Shown: piece after piece, positions 34,301-43,130 of the stretch
Layout of the letters: each line of letters opens with the position of its first letter
How positions within the stretch are numbered: the first letter of the stretch is position 1
Source of the DNA: JBBIMP01 sp037444305
GTDB lineage: Bacteria; Acidobacteriota; UBA6911
Assembly: GCA_037444305.1 (NCBI GenBank)
Contig: JBBIMP010000032.1
Span: 1-60,826, forward strand
Direction: 5' to 3'
DNA: 60,826 bases
Made by a program: the position numbers and the translations under genes
Notes under the pieces: model-generated
Database searches by the model: none
Told to the model about the DNA's origin: nothing
What the model saw: only the letters and a program-made list of their open reading frames with translations

Positions 34301-36475
34301 ATGAAACTGAAACCGACCCTGCTGCTTTGCATCCTCCTGGCCGCGGCCCCGCTATTCGCCGGCGAACCGAAGCGGCCCACGATCGGCCTGGCGCTGGCGG
34401 GCGGCTCCGCGCGCGGCCTGGCGCACATCGGCGTCCTGGAGTGGCTGGAGGAGCACCGCATCCCGGTGGACTACATTGCCGGCACGAGCATGGGCGGCCT
34501 GGTCGCGGCCTACTACGCCACCGGCAGCACCCCGCAGGATTTGCGCCGGCTGATCCGCGAGCTGGACTGGGACGACCTGCTCTCGGGCGCGCCCGCATAC
34601 CGCCAGCTCGCGTTCCGCCGCAAGGAGGACCGCCGCGCCTTCCCCAACGCCTTCGAGCTGGGGCTGCGCAACGGCATGCACCTGCCGATCGGCCTCAACG
34701 GCGGGCACAAGATCGGCCTGGTGCTCGACCGCCTCGCGGCGCCCTACTACGACATAAAGAGCTTCGACGACCTGCCGATCCCTTTCCGCTGCGTGGCGAC
34801 CGACATCCTCAACGCCCGCTCCGCCGTCTTCAAAGATGGACCGCTGTCCGACGCGCTGCGGGCGACCATGGCGATCCCGGTGGTGTTCGCGCCGGTGGAG
34901 ATCGGGGGCGTGTGGTACGCCGACGGCGGGCTGCTGAACAACCTGCCCGCCGACGTGGTGAAGGAGATGGGCGCGGACATCGTCATCGCCGTCCAGCTCG
35001 ACCGCCCGCCGGTGAAGGCCGGCGACCTGCAGTCGTTCATCGGCATGGTGGACCGCTCGATCAACATCATGATCTACGAGGACGAAAACCGCCACGTCGC
35101 CCTTGCCGACGTCGCCCTCAAGCTCAACCTCGGGCAGTTCGGCAGCTCGGACTTCAAATCCGGGGACGCCATCGCCGACCTCGGCTACAAGGAGGCGGAT
35201 AAGCTGGCCGAAAAGCTGGCCAGGTACGCGCTGGACGAGGACTCCTGGCGCCGGCACCTGGAGCAGCGCCGCAGCCGGAGGCGGACGGCCATGCCCGCCA
35301 TGCAGTTCGTGGAGATCGAGGGGACGCGCGCGGAGGCCGCGACGGTGATGGCCCGGCAGCTGCTGTTCAACCTCGGCCAGCCGCTGAACGAGGACCGGGT
35401 GAGGCTGGAGCTGGACAAGATCACCGGCTGGGGACGGTACGACGGGCTCGGCTACCGCGTCTATCCCGCCGGCGGCCAGAACGGGCTCAAGGTCCGGGTG
35501 CGGGAAAAGCGGCACGGGCCGCCGTTCCTCAACCTGGGCGTGGAGATCAACGGCTCGCAGGCCGGCCACATCCAGTTCATCCTCAACGGCCGGCTGACGG
35601 TGCTCGACCTGGGCGCCTACCGCGCGGAGTGGCGCACCGACGTCAGCCTGGGGGCGCGAAACCTGTTTGCCACGGAGTACTGCCGGCCGCTGAGGGGCAC
35701 GCAGTGGTTCGTCGCGCCGCGCGCCTACCACGAGTCGGTCCAGGCGAACCTGTACGACAGGGGCGACATCGTGGCCGAGTACCGGGTCAGGAACGCCGGC
35801 GCCGGCGCCGACCTGAGCTACGCCTTCGGGCGGTTCAGCGAGCTGAGGATGGGGTACGAGCTCACGAGCAGCCTCGCCGAGGTGCGCGTCGGGGATCCCC
35901 TGCTGCCGGCCGTGAGCGGGAAGCAGAGCACGGCGTCGGTGCGCTGGAACTACGACGCGCAGGACAGCGCGCTCGTCCCCCGGGCCGGCATGGCGATCCG
36001 CTCGGCCTACGAGTGGGTGTTCGACAGCCCCGATGCGGAGCGCGACTTCCCGCGGATGGAGGTCCAGGTCCGGTTCTTCCAGCCGGTACGCCCGCGGACG
36101 TCGCTGTTCATGATCGCCTCGGGCGGCACGACCTTCGGGCGCGAGGCTTCGATCCTCAAGAAGTTCACCATGGGCGGCCCCATGCGGCTGGGGGCCCTGG
36201 GGATCGACGAGGTGCGGGTCGATCAGTACGCGCGCTTGGCGACCGGCATGCTGAAAGAGATTTCGCGCCTGCCGCCCCTGGCCGGCGGCAGCGTCTTCGC
36301 GGCGGCGTGGCACGAGATGGGAAAGGCGTTTCACGCGCCCGAGTTCCCGGGGCTGAACCACACGGCCTCGGCGGGACTCGTGGTGGAGACGGCCATCGGG
36401 CCGCTGTTCCTGGGCGGCAGCGTCGGCCAGGACGGCCGCCGCAAGGCTTACTTCATGCTCGGCCGCCTCTTCTGA
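34301..36475 (+). CDS. Patatin-like phospholipase fused to BamA/Omp85 barrel
   Basis: A 724-residue protein of the bacterial PlpD/RssA-like patatin class. It has a signal peptide (MKLKPTLLLCILLAAAPLFAG) and a patatin domain (about 25-320) with oxyanion motif GGSARG, nucleophile GTSMGG and the DGG catalytic Asp (ADGGLLNN). A POTRA-like stretch follows (about 345-420: QFVEIEGT, then LGQPLNEDRVRLELDKI), then a 16-strand-type Omp85 barrel to the end (GRLF). In Pseudomonas PlpD the barrel is linked to secretion or surface display of the lipase. Expected activity: phospholipase A1/A2 on membrane lipids. The start agrees with the signal peptide and promoter spacing. Confidence 0.9.
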   Translation: MKLKPTLLLCILLAAAPLFAGEPKRPTIGLALAGGSARGLAHIGVLEWLEEHRIPVDYIAGTSMGGLVAAYYATGSTPQDLRRLIRELDWDDLLSGAPAYRQLAFRRKEDRRAFPNAFELGLRNGMHLPIGLNGGHKIGLVLDRLAAPYYDIKSFDDLPIPFRCVATDILNARSAVFKDGPLSDALRATMAIPVVFAPVEIGGVWYADGGLLNNLPADVVKEMGADIVIAVQLDRPPVKAGDLQSFIGMVDRSINIMIYEDENRHVALADVALKLNLGQFGSSDFKSGDAIADLGYKEADKLAEKLARYALDEDSWRRHLEQRRSRRRTAMPAMQFVEIEGTRAEAATVMARQLLFNLGQPLNEDRVRLELDKITGWGRYDGLGYRVYPAGGQNGLKVRVREKRHGPPFLNLGVEINGSQAGHIQFILNGRLTVLDLGAYRAEWRTDVSLGARNLFATEYCRPLRGTQWFVAPRAYHESVQANLYDRGDIVAEYRVRNAGAGADLSYAFGRFSELRMGYELTSSLAEVRVGDPLLPAVSGKQSTASVRWNYDAQDSALVPRAGMAIRSAYEWVFDSPDAERDFPRMEVQVRFFQPVRPRTSLFMIASGGTTFGREASILKKFTMGGPMRLGALGIDEVRVDQYARLATGMLKEISRLPPLAGGSVFAAAWHEMGKAFHAPEFPGLNHTASAGLVVETAIGPLFLGGSVGQDGRRKAYFMLGRLF

Positions 36476-36614
36476 CCCCGGATACCTGTGATCGGCGCCT
36501 TTATTCCGAGCCACCGGGCGGCATGATCCCAGGACGCGGACGAACGCCGAGAGGCTCAGACGGTGTCGGCGTCCCGAGGCCATTTTCCGGTTCGCTTGCT
36601 CACACCAATCGAGG

Positions 36615-37274
36615 CTAGAGTCTTCTGCGCTCCAGGCGGATGGTTTTGATGACCTGCTCGCGTATCGGGCGTTCCCGCACCTGCTGCACCGCCTTGGGGT
36701 TGGTCTGAGCCCGGGAAATTTCCTCCGCGGCTGCCAATCCTCCGATCACCTCCGCAAACGCCGTATACTGCCCGTCCCACTGCCGCATCCGGTTCAGGCA
36801 GATGAAAAACTGGCAGGAGCCCGAATCCGGATCGGGGCCGCGGGCCAGCCCGACGGTTCCTTTTCTGAAAGGGCGCTCACTGAATTCGGCGGGGACCAGG
36901 CGGTCGGCCTTTCCGGTGCCGTCATTGTAGGGATTGTTGTCGCGCGAAAGCGGATCGCCGCCCTGTATCAGCATTCCGGGCACAACGCGGTGGAAGGTGG
37001 TGCCGTCATAAAAGTAGCCGGTCACGAGGCGCTTGAACTGCGCCACCGTCTGCGGAGCGTCCTCCTCATAAAAGCGAAACACGATTTTCCCGGCCGACGT
37101 TACCAGGACCGCCACCTCCTCGCCTTCGGGAACGGCCTCAGGCGCGGGTTCAGGCTCACTCTCTTGAACGGTCTCCGGCAAAGCCTGCGATACTTCCTCC
37201 CGCGTTCTGTCCGCGCAGGATGGGAGAAGCAAGACCACCATCAACAGCGGCAACAGGATCTGCGGGTTGTTCAT
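36615..37274 (-). CDS. Cyclophilin-type peptidyl-prolyl isomerase, lipoprotein
   Basis: A 219-residue protein with a lipoprotein signal (PLLMVVLLLPSC, lipobox Cys at about 24), a charged Glu/Pro-rich linker (about 30-57), then a cyclophilin domain. FYDGTTFHRVVPGMLIQGGD holds the catalytic Arg in FHRV, and GSCQFFICLN is the second active-site strand. It isomerises prolyl bonds in the periplasm. The start at 37274 has AAGGAG seven bases upstream. The domain is of the shorter bacterial type. Confidence 0.9.
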   Translation of the reverse strand: MNNPQILLPLLMVVLLLPSCADRTREEVSQALPETVQESEPEPAPEAVPEGEEVAVLVTSAGKIVFRFYEEDAPQTVAQFKRLVTGYFYDGTTFHRVVPGMLIQGGDPLSRDNNPYNDGTGKADRLVPAEFSERPFRKGTVGLARGPDPDSGSCQFFICLNRMRQWDGQYTAFAEVIGGLAAAEEISRAQTNPKAVQQVRERPIREQVIKTIRLERRRL

Positions 37275-37391
37275 GATGATTATTCTCCTTGGTAGGCGCA
37301 TACTATCATAGGACAGGCCCTAATCACTTCGTTAGCCGATTCGGGCGGGAAGCGCCCATCGCACAAGCAGGAACAGGAAAAAGACATTACA

Positions 37392-37482
37392 CGTAGGTGC
37401 ACGGAGAAGCACGGAGAGCCGCAGAGATAATCCGCCTTCCTCTCAGTGAAACTCAGTGCTCCTCCGTGAACCTCCGTGTGAC
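37392..37482. repeat. Palindromic CACGGAG-type interspersed repeat
   Basis: The left arm (GGTGCACGGAGAAGCACGGAG) and right arm (CTCCGTGAACCTCCGTG) are imperfect inverted complements around a central CTCAGTG-containing part. It lies directly before the MEMO gene. A related half-unit (CTCAGTGAATCTCA) is seen at about 60795. Confidence 0.65.
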
Positions 37483-37512
37483 TTTCGCCTGTCCCCAGAA
37501 AGGGAGGCTGAA

Positions 37513-38316
37513 ATGATTCGACAACCGGTTGTCTCCGGCCGGTTCTACCCCTCCGCACCGGAGGCATTACGCAGCGACGTCCACGGCTACCTTGAAGCTT
37601 CCCGCCCGCCCTCGGCCGCAATGGCGGTCATGGCGCCGCACGCCGGCTACATGTACTCCGGAAGTGTCGCCGGCAGCGTCTACGCCTCGGTGGAACTGCC
37701 CGCGCGGTTCATCCTTCTCGGGCCCAACCACACCGGGCGCGGGGCTCCCGTGGCGCTTTACCCGGAGGGCGCCTGGCTTACGCCCCTGGGTTCGGTGAGC
37801 ATCGACAGGGAGCTGAACAGCCGCCTGATCCGGGAGTGCAGCCTGGTCCGGGAAGATGCCAAGGCTCACAGCTCAGAGCACTCCCTCGAGGTGCACCTGC
37901 CCTTTCTCCAGGCCAGGATGGAGGATTTCACTTTTTCAGCCCTCTGTGTCGGAGCATCCGACTATGCGATCCTCGAGGAACTGGGTCACGCGCTCGCCCG
38001 CGTGGTAGCGGCATCGAAGGTGCCGCCCATGATGATCGTGAGTTCGGACATGAGCCACTTTGAGTCCTCCGGCGTCGCGGCGCGCAAGGACCGGATGGCC
38101 ATGGAGAGGATCGAGGCCCTGGATCCCGAAGGATTGAGCCGCGTGGTGAGGGATAATCGCATCACCATGTGCGGCATCTCCCCGGCGGTCTCGGCCCTGG
38201 TGGCGTGCCGGGATTTGGGCGCCACGCGGGGCGAGCTGATCCGGTATGCCCACTCCGGGGAGGTCAGCGGCGACTACTCCCAGGTGGTGGGCTACGCGGG
38301 CATGGCCATCTCCTGA
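37513..38316 (+). CDS. AmmeMemoRadiSam system protein B (MEMO1 family)
   Basis: A 267-residue MEMO-family protein. Conserved elements are VSGRFYPSAPEAL at the N-terminus, APHAGYMYSG and LGPNHTGRG with the two conserved histidines, SSDMSHFES, and MCGISPAVSA with the conserved Cys. These correspond to the metal-site His, His, Cys of human MEMO. In bacteria it is usually encoded with AMMECR1 and a radical-SAM protein; neither is adjacent here, so it is an orphan copy. Its biochemical role is unsettled. The start at 37513 follows AGGGAGG. Confidence 0.88.
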   Translation: MIRQPVVSGRFYPSAPEALRSDVHGYLEASRPPSAAMAVMAPHAGYMYSGSVAGSVYASVELPARFILLGPNHTGRGAPVALYPEGAWLTPLGSVSIDRELNSRLIRECSLVREDAKAHSSEHSLEVHLPFLQARMEDFTFSALCVGASDYAILEELGHALARVVAASKVPPMMIVSSDMSHFESSGVAARKDRMAMERIEALDPEGLSRVVRDNRITMCGISPAVSALVACRDLGATRGELIRYAHSGEVSGDYSQVVGYAGMAIS

Positions 38317-38326
38317 GGCGAAACCG

Positions 38327-38827
38327 CTAATCGCCCTCCCTGGCCAGGGCTTTCCCGACGGCCTGGCGGTGGCTGTGGCAGATGGCGATGGCAAGGGCGT
38401 CTGCGGCGTCATCGGGCGACGGGGGTTCCGGCAGCTTCAGCAGCAGCCGGACCATGCTCTGGACCTGGTGCTTTTCCGCCCGCCCGTACCCCGTGATGGA
38501 GCTCTTGACTTCCAGGGGAGAGTATTCGTACACCGGCAGGCCGTAACGGGCGGCGGCCAGCAGCGCCACGCCCCGCGCGTGCCCCAGCTTCAGCGCCGAC
38601 TGCACGTTGGCGGCGTGAAACACACCCTCGATGGCCACGACTTCCGCGCGGGCCGCGGAAAACACGGCGTCCAGCTCCCTGTGGATTTTCAGCAGGCGCT
38701 CGTGGAAGGGACGGCGGGCGGATGTCCGGATGGCCCCGAACAGAACCGCCGTGTGCTGCGAGCCGTCGGAATCGATCAGGCCGTAGCCGGTGCACTCGCT
38801 GCCGGGATCGATGCCGAGGATGCGCAC
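38327..38827 (-). CDS. ruvC: Holliday junction resolvase RuvC
   Basis: A 166-residue endonuclease that cuts Holliday junctions made by RecA and RuvAB. The catalytic acids are visible: Asp in LGIDPGS, Glu in AIEGVF, and the Asp pair in PDDAADALAIA. The KSSITGYGRAEKHQV loop matches the DNA-contacting region. The GTG start at 38827 has GGAG at seven bases; the longer frame upstream has no family match. It is convergent with the MEMO gene (10-base gap) and follows yebC, a classic bacterial pairing. Confidence 0.95.
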   Translation of the reverse strand: MRILGIDPGSECTGYGLIDSDGSQHTAVLFGAIRTSARRPFHERLLKIHRELDAVFSAARAEVVAIEGVFHAANVQSALKLGHARGVALLAAARYGLPVYEYSPLEVKSSITGYGRAEKHQVQSMVRLLLKLPEPPSPDDAADALAIAICHSHRQAVGKALAREGD

Positions 38828-38935
38828 GGCAAGCTCCGTTCCAGAGTTCCAGCCCCGGGAAGCCGGCGCGGCCACACTACGAGGAGACAGAGCCGCGGGC
38901 GGGCTCGCAGGGCGAGGCCTCGCGAAAACTGCGGG

Positions 38936-39682
38936 TCAGGAAGCTTCCTCCAGCTTCGAATCGTCGATGTCGAAATTGGCCCAGACGTTCTGGACGTCGT
39001 CGTGGTCTTCCAGCGCGTCCATGAGTTTCACCATGTTCTGGGCATCTTTGCCTTCCAGCTTCACGTAGTTCTGCGGGACCATGGATACTTCCGCCGCCGC
39101 CAGCGGGATCTGCTCGGATTCCAGCGCGGCCTTGACCGCTTCGAAAGCCTCGGGACTGCTGAAGAGCTCGTAATTGTCCCCGTCCTCGCCCATGTCGTCG
39201 CCGCCGGCGTTGAGGATGATCTCCATCAACCGGTCCTCGCTCGCCGCGGACTTTTCTACGACGAAGTAGCCCTTCCGGTCGAACATCCAGGCCACGCAAC
39301 CGTTCTCGCCCAGGTTCCCGCCGTTTTTCGAGAGGAGGTGGCGGAGTTCGGCGACCGTGCGGTTCTTGTTGTCGGTCAGGGTGCGCATGAAGATGGCGAC
39401 TCCGCCGGGGCCGTACCCTTCGTAGGTCACGTCCTCGTAGCTGACCCCCGGCAGTTCGCCCGTGCCCTTCATGATGGCACGCTTGATGTTTTCGGCAGGC
39501 ATGTTCGCGGCCTTGGCGTTGGCCACAGCGAGCCGCAGCCGCGGATTGGCTTCGATATCTCCGCCGCCCGAGCGGGCTGCGACCATCATTTCCTTGATCA
39601 GGCGGGTGAAAAGACGCCCGCGTTTGGCATCCGTGGCGGCTTTTTTATGTTTGATCGAGTGCCATTTTGAATGACCGGACAT
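38936..39682 (-). CDS. yebC: YebC/PmpR family protein
   Basis: A 248-residue protein beginning SGHSKWHSIKHKKAATDAKRG, the strong N-terminal signature of the YebC/PmpR/TACO1 family. Other conserved phrases are NAKAANMPAENIKRAI, YEGYGPGGVAI and ELRHLLSKNGGNLG. Members act as transcription regulators or, as more recently described, help translation through proline stretches. Normal length. Upstream of ruvC on the same strand. Confidence 0.95.
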   Translation of the reverse strand: MSGHSKWHSIKHKKAATDAKRGRLFTRLIKEMMVAARSGGGDIEANPRLRLAVANAKAANMPAENIKRAIMKGTGELPGVSYEDVTYEGYGPGGVAIFMRTLTDNKNRTVAELRHLLSKNGGNLGENGCVAWMFDRKGYFVVEKSAASEDRLMEIILNAGGDDMGEDGDNYELFSSPEAFEAVKAALESEQIPLAAAEVSMVPQNYVKLEGKDAQNMVKLMDALEDHDDVQNVWANFDIDDSKLEEAS

Positions 39683-39866
39683 TATGCGCTCCTTCCCGCA
39701 AGGCGCACTATTCTAGCACGAAAAAACCGAATTTCTAGCCGCCCCCGGCCTTCTCCCGCTTTCACCTTCATCATTCAGGGGCAATCCTGTACAATCCCGC
39801 CCGTCCGCCGCAGCGGCAATTGTTTCGCTTTTCCGGGCCCGCCCCCGGGGCCCCATGCGAGGAACG

Positions 39867-40439
39867 ATGAACCAGGAAGAAGTCATCAGGATTTTCCAGG
39901 AGTCCGAAGCTCTGCTCACGGGGCACTTCCTCCTCACCTCGGGTCTGCACAGCCCCCAGTACCTTCAGTGCGCACTCGTCCTCCAGCATCCCCCGATCGC
40001 GGCCGCGCTGGGAGCTGCCCTCGCGGCATGCCTGACCAAACTGGCCGCTCCTCCCCGCGCCGTGCTGGCGCCCGCAATGGGGGGGATCGTCGTCGCACAC
40101 GAAGTGGCCCGCTCCCTCGGAGCGAGGGCCATATTCGCCGAACGGCAGGAGGGCGCCCTCAGACTGCGGCGGGGCTTTTCGATCGCGCCCGGCGAAACCT
40201 GCTTCGTCGTCGAAGACGTGGTCACCACCGGCGGCTCCACGCTGGAAACCATCGAGGTGGCCAGGCGCGCGGGAGGAGTGGTCACGGCGGCCGGCACTCT
40301 CATCAACCGCAGCGGCGGGAAGGCCGACCTGGGCGTGCCAAATTCCGCTCTCGCCCACCTCGACATCCCGACCTATTCCCCCGGCCAGTGCCCGCTCTGC
40401 CAGTCGGGCAGCACGCCGGTCAAGCCCGGGAGCCGATGA
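39867..40439 (+). CDS. pyrE: Orotate phosphoribosyltransferase
   Basis: A 190-residue enzyme of de novo pyrimidine synthesis (orotate plus PRPP to OMP). Landmarks are GHFLLTSGLHSPQYLQ, APAMGGIVVAHEVAR and the PRPP loop CFVVEDVVTTGGST. The start is the ATG at 39867 behind GAGG; an ATG 12 bases earlier lacks a ribosome site. The C-terminal tail after the fold (QCPLCQSGS) is Cys-containing. It overlaps truA by four bases (ATGA), starting a run of six housekeeping genes. Confidence 0.94.
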   Translation: MNQEEVIRIFQESEALLTGHFLLTSGLHSPQYLQCALVLQHPPIAAALGAALAACLTKLAAPPRAVLAPAMGGIVVAHEVARSLGARAIFAERQEGALRLRRGFSIAPGETCFVVEDVVTTGGSTLETIEVARRAGGVVTAAGTLINRSGGKADLGVPNSALAHLDIPTYSPGQCPLCQSGSTPVKPGSR

Positions 40440-41215
40440 GCAGGCGCAAGAACATCCGTCTCACGATCGCCTTCGACGGAACCCACTATCACGGCTGGCA
40501 GATTCAGAACCGCCGGCCCACCGTGCAAGGCGCCCTTCGCAATGCCGTCCTGAAGGTTACGGGCGAGGAGACTGTCATCCACGGGTGCGGAAGGACGGAT
40601 GCGGGCACCCACGCCAGGGCACTGGTGGCCAATTTCCTTACCCGGTCAGAGATTCCCTCAAGAAACCTCGTACGAGCCCTGAACACAAATCTCCCGCGGG
40701 ACATACGCGTTATGTCCGCGAAGCCGGTTTCCCAGGCCTTTCACGCCCGCAAGTCCGCCCTGTCCAAGATTTATCGCTACCAGGTGTACCGCGGTGAGAT
40801 TCTCCCTCCGCACCTTGCCCGGGAGCATTTCCACTACCCGTACCCTCTGGATCTGGAGCTCATGCAAAGGGCGGCGCGGCACTTCGAGGGCGAGCACGAT
40901 TTCGCCAGCTTCGCAGCGTCCGGCGCAGGCGCCAAAGGCCGGGAAAACCAGGGTGCGGGCACCGTGCGCCGCATCTGCCGGTGCGTCCTCAAGGTATCCG
41001 GCCGGAGTCTGCACCTGACCGTCGAAGGGAACGGCTTTCTGCACCACATGGTCCGAAACATGGCCGGAACGCTGCTCGAGGTGGGGAGGGGGCGCATCCA
41101 GTTTCGGGACTTCATCGAGCTCTTTTCCAGGCGGGATAGGCGCCTTGCCGGGTTCACCGCCCCCGCCAACGGCCTGATTCTGCTCAGGGTTCGGTACCCC
41201 CGGGGCGCGGGGTAG
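40436..41215 (+). CDS. truA: tRNA pseudouridine(38-40) synthase
   Basis: A 259-residue TruA. The catalytic Asp lies in CGRTDAGTHA, with FDGTHYHGWQIQ at the N-terminus and FLHHMVRNMAGTLLEVG in the C-terminal half, all family hallmarks. It converts U38-40 of the anticodon arm to pseudouridine. It overlaps pyrE by four bases; a 131-base gap separates it from uppS. Confidence 0.95.
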   Translation: MSRRKNIRLTIAFDGTHYHGWQIQNRRPTVQGALRNAVLKVTGEETVIHGCGRTDAGTHARALVANFLTRSEIPSRNLVRALNTNLPRDIRVMSAKPVSQAFHARKSALSKIYRYQVYRGEILPPHLAREHFHYPYPLDLELMQRAARHFEGEHDFASFAASGAGAKGRENQGAGTVRRICRCVLKVSGRSLHLTVEGNGFLHHMVRNMAGTLLEVGRGRIQFRDFIELFSRRDRRLAGFTAPANGLILLRVRYPRGAG

Positions 41216-41346
41216 ACAAAGGCATCGCGGCCGGCCGCCGGCGGAACGCGCCGGATCCCGCCGGGCGCCTTGCGGTGTGTCCGTTGCGCGCCGGGTTGTG
41301 TTACCATAGCGCCGTTATCTTTCTGAATTGTGCGAGGACCGGACTC

Positions 41347-42111
41347 ATGTGGGACACGGACAGCCTGGCGAAACCGGGAACGGTGGAGGCAGGTCTCCTG
41401 CAGAAGATAGATCCCGCGCGGCTGCCGCGGCACGTCGCCGTGATCATGGACGGCAACGGACGCTGGGCGGCAGCCCGCGACCTCCCGCGCGTCGCCGGCC
41501 ACCGCGCGGGAATCGACTCCGTCCGCGACGTGGTGGAGACGTCCGCCAGGCTCGGTCTCGAGGCGCTGACGCTCTACGCATTCTCTGCGGAAAACTGGAA
41601 GCGGCCCCGGTCCGAGGTGAGCACCCTCATGAACCTGCTCAAGCAGTACGTCCGGCGGGAACTGGCCAACCTGCACCAGAACCGGATCCGCCTGATCATT
41701 CTCGGCCGGACCGACGAGCTGGACAGATCGGTCCGAGACGCGCTGGACAAGGCCACGAACAGGACTGCCGGCAACACCGGGATGCTCCTGGCCGTGGCGC
41801 TGAACTACGGCGGAAGATCCGAGATCGTGGACGCCTTCAAACGGCTCCACGAGCAGATAGGCCGGAACGGGGACAGCAGCGAGATCACGGAGGAAAGGGT
41901 GGCAGAGGCGCTCTACACGGCCGGCATCCCGGATCCGGACCTGCTGATACGGACCAGCGGCGAGATGAGGATCAGCAATTTCCTGCTTTGGCAGATTGCC
42001 TACGCCGAGATTTACATCACCCCCACCCTCTGGCCAGACTTCCGGAGGAGGCATCTCCTGGAGGCGATCCTGGAGTATCAGAAAAGACACCGGCGCTACG
42101 GCGGGATCTGA
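41347..42111 (+). CDS. uppS: Undecaprenyl diphosphate synthase
   Basis: A 254-residue cis-prenyltransferase that makes the C55 lipid carrier for peptidoglycan and polysaccharides. It shows VIMDGNGRWA with the catalytic Asp, GHRAGIDSVRDVVE, LTLYAFSAENWKRP, and LIRTSGEMRISNFLLWQ with the conserved Arg and Ser. The ATG at 41347 follows AGGA; upstream in-frame residues are not family-like. It is followed by cdsA (54-base gap) as in most bacteria. Confidence 0.95.
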   Translation: MWDTDSLAKPGTVEAGLLQKIDPARLPRHVAVIMDGNGRWAAARDLPRVAGHRAGIDSVRDVVETSARLGLEALTLYAFSAENWKRPRSEVSTLMNLLKQYVRRELANLHQNRIRLIILGRTDELDRSVRDALDKATNRTAGNTGMLLAVALNYGGRSEIVDAFKRLHEQIGRNGDSSEITEERVAEALYTAGIPDPDLLIRTSGEMRISNFLLWQIAYAEIYITPTLWPDFRRRHLLEAILEYQKRHRRYGGI

Positions 42112-42165
42112 TTCGGGCGGCGTGACCTGGACCGCGACCCGGCTCCGCGTAACACCGGGACTCAC

Positions 42166-42972
42166 ATGACCAAACGGATCCTCTCAGCCCTCATCTTCAT
42201 CCCGGCCGCCATCGCGCTGGTGGTTTATGCACCCCCCTGGCTCTTCCTGACAGCTCTCGGCGTTATCGGCTCCCTCTGCCTCTACGAGTATTACGGAATC
42301 ACGGGGAGAATGGGCTTTGAAGGCCAGCCCTGGCTGGGCCATGCCTCCTTCTGGATCCTCCTTGGAGGATTTCACTCGAACCTGCTGGCAGCGGAGGCGC
42401 TGCTGGCGGGGGTCATCCTCGCGCTGTTCGTGGCGGCGATGTGGCGGCGGGTCGAAATGAGGGCACGCGTCCAGACCCTCATGGTGAATCTCCTGGGGAT
42501 CTTCTACCTCACGTTCTGTCTCTACCCGGCGCTGCCGATCCGGTTCGATTTCGGCTCGAGCACGGGAATGATGTGGATCATGATCCTGCTCGCGGTCATC
42601 TGGGCGGGGGACATTGCGGCGATGTTTGCGGGAAAGGCTTTCGGGAGAACGCTGTTCGCCCCGGCAATCAGCCCCAAAAAAACCAACGAGGGCGCGGCCG
42701 CGGGCTTGCTGGCGGGGATTGCTGCGGCGGTGCTGCTGCAACGTTTTCTCCTCGGCGACCTGCCCCTCATCCACGTCACGATCGCCTCACTCCTGATCGG
42801 GACATTCGGGCAGTTGGGCGATCTCGCGGAATCGATGCTGAAGCGCGCCGCGCAGGTGAAGGACAGCTCGGCCATCATCCCGGGCCATGGCGGGGTTCTG
42901 GATCGCGTGGACAGCCTGCTCTTTGCTATTCCCGTGCTTTATATTTATCTCAGCGCTCTGTACTCCCTCTGA
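42166..42972 (+). CDS. cdsA: Phosphatidate cytidylyltransferase
   Basis: A 268-residue membrane protein with about seven helices that makes CDP-diacylglycerol. The C-terminal signature is clear: SMLKRAAQVKDSSAIIPGHGG then LDRVDSL. ISPKKTNEGA is the other conserved loop. It lies between uppS and dxr, the usual order. Confidence 0.94.
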   Translation: MTKRILSALIFIPAAIALVVYAPPWLFLTALGVIGSLCLYEYYGITGRMGFEGQPWLGHASFWILLGGFHSNLLAAEALLAGVILALFVAAMWRRVEMRARVQTLMVNLLGIFYLTFCLYPALPIRFDFGSSTGMMWIMILLAVIWAGDIAAMFAGKAFGRTLFAPAISPKKTNEGAAAGLLAGIAAAVLLQRFLLGDLPLIHVTIASLLIGTFGQLGDLAESMLKRAAQVKDSSAIIPGHGGVLDRVDSLLFAIPVLYIYLSALYSL

Positions 42973-43130
42973 ACCGGCGAACTGACGCCCAAGCCCCTGG
43001 CCGTTGAGACCGATGGGAGGGATTGCCGCGCAGAGGCGTTCCGGGGCGCGGCATCTTAGGAATTGGGTGGCAATAACGCCCTGCATTCGCTACAATCCCT
43101 GCTTTGTCAACGGCCTGTGAGCAGCCTTGC

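Noticed and set aside
34352..36583. 743-codon frame antisense to the patatin-BamA gene
   Set aside because: Shadow frame; the plus strand carries signal peptide and catalytic motifs.
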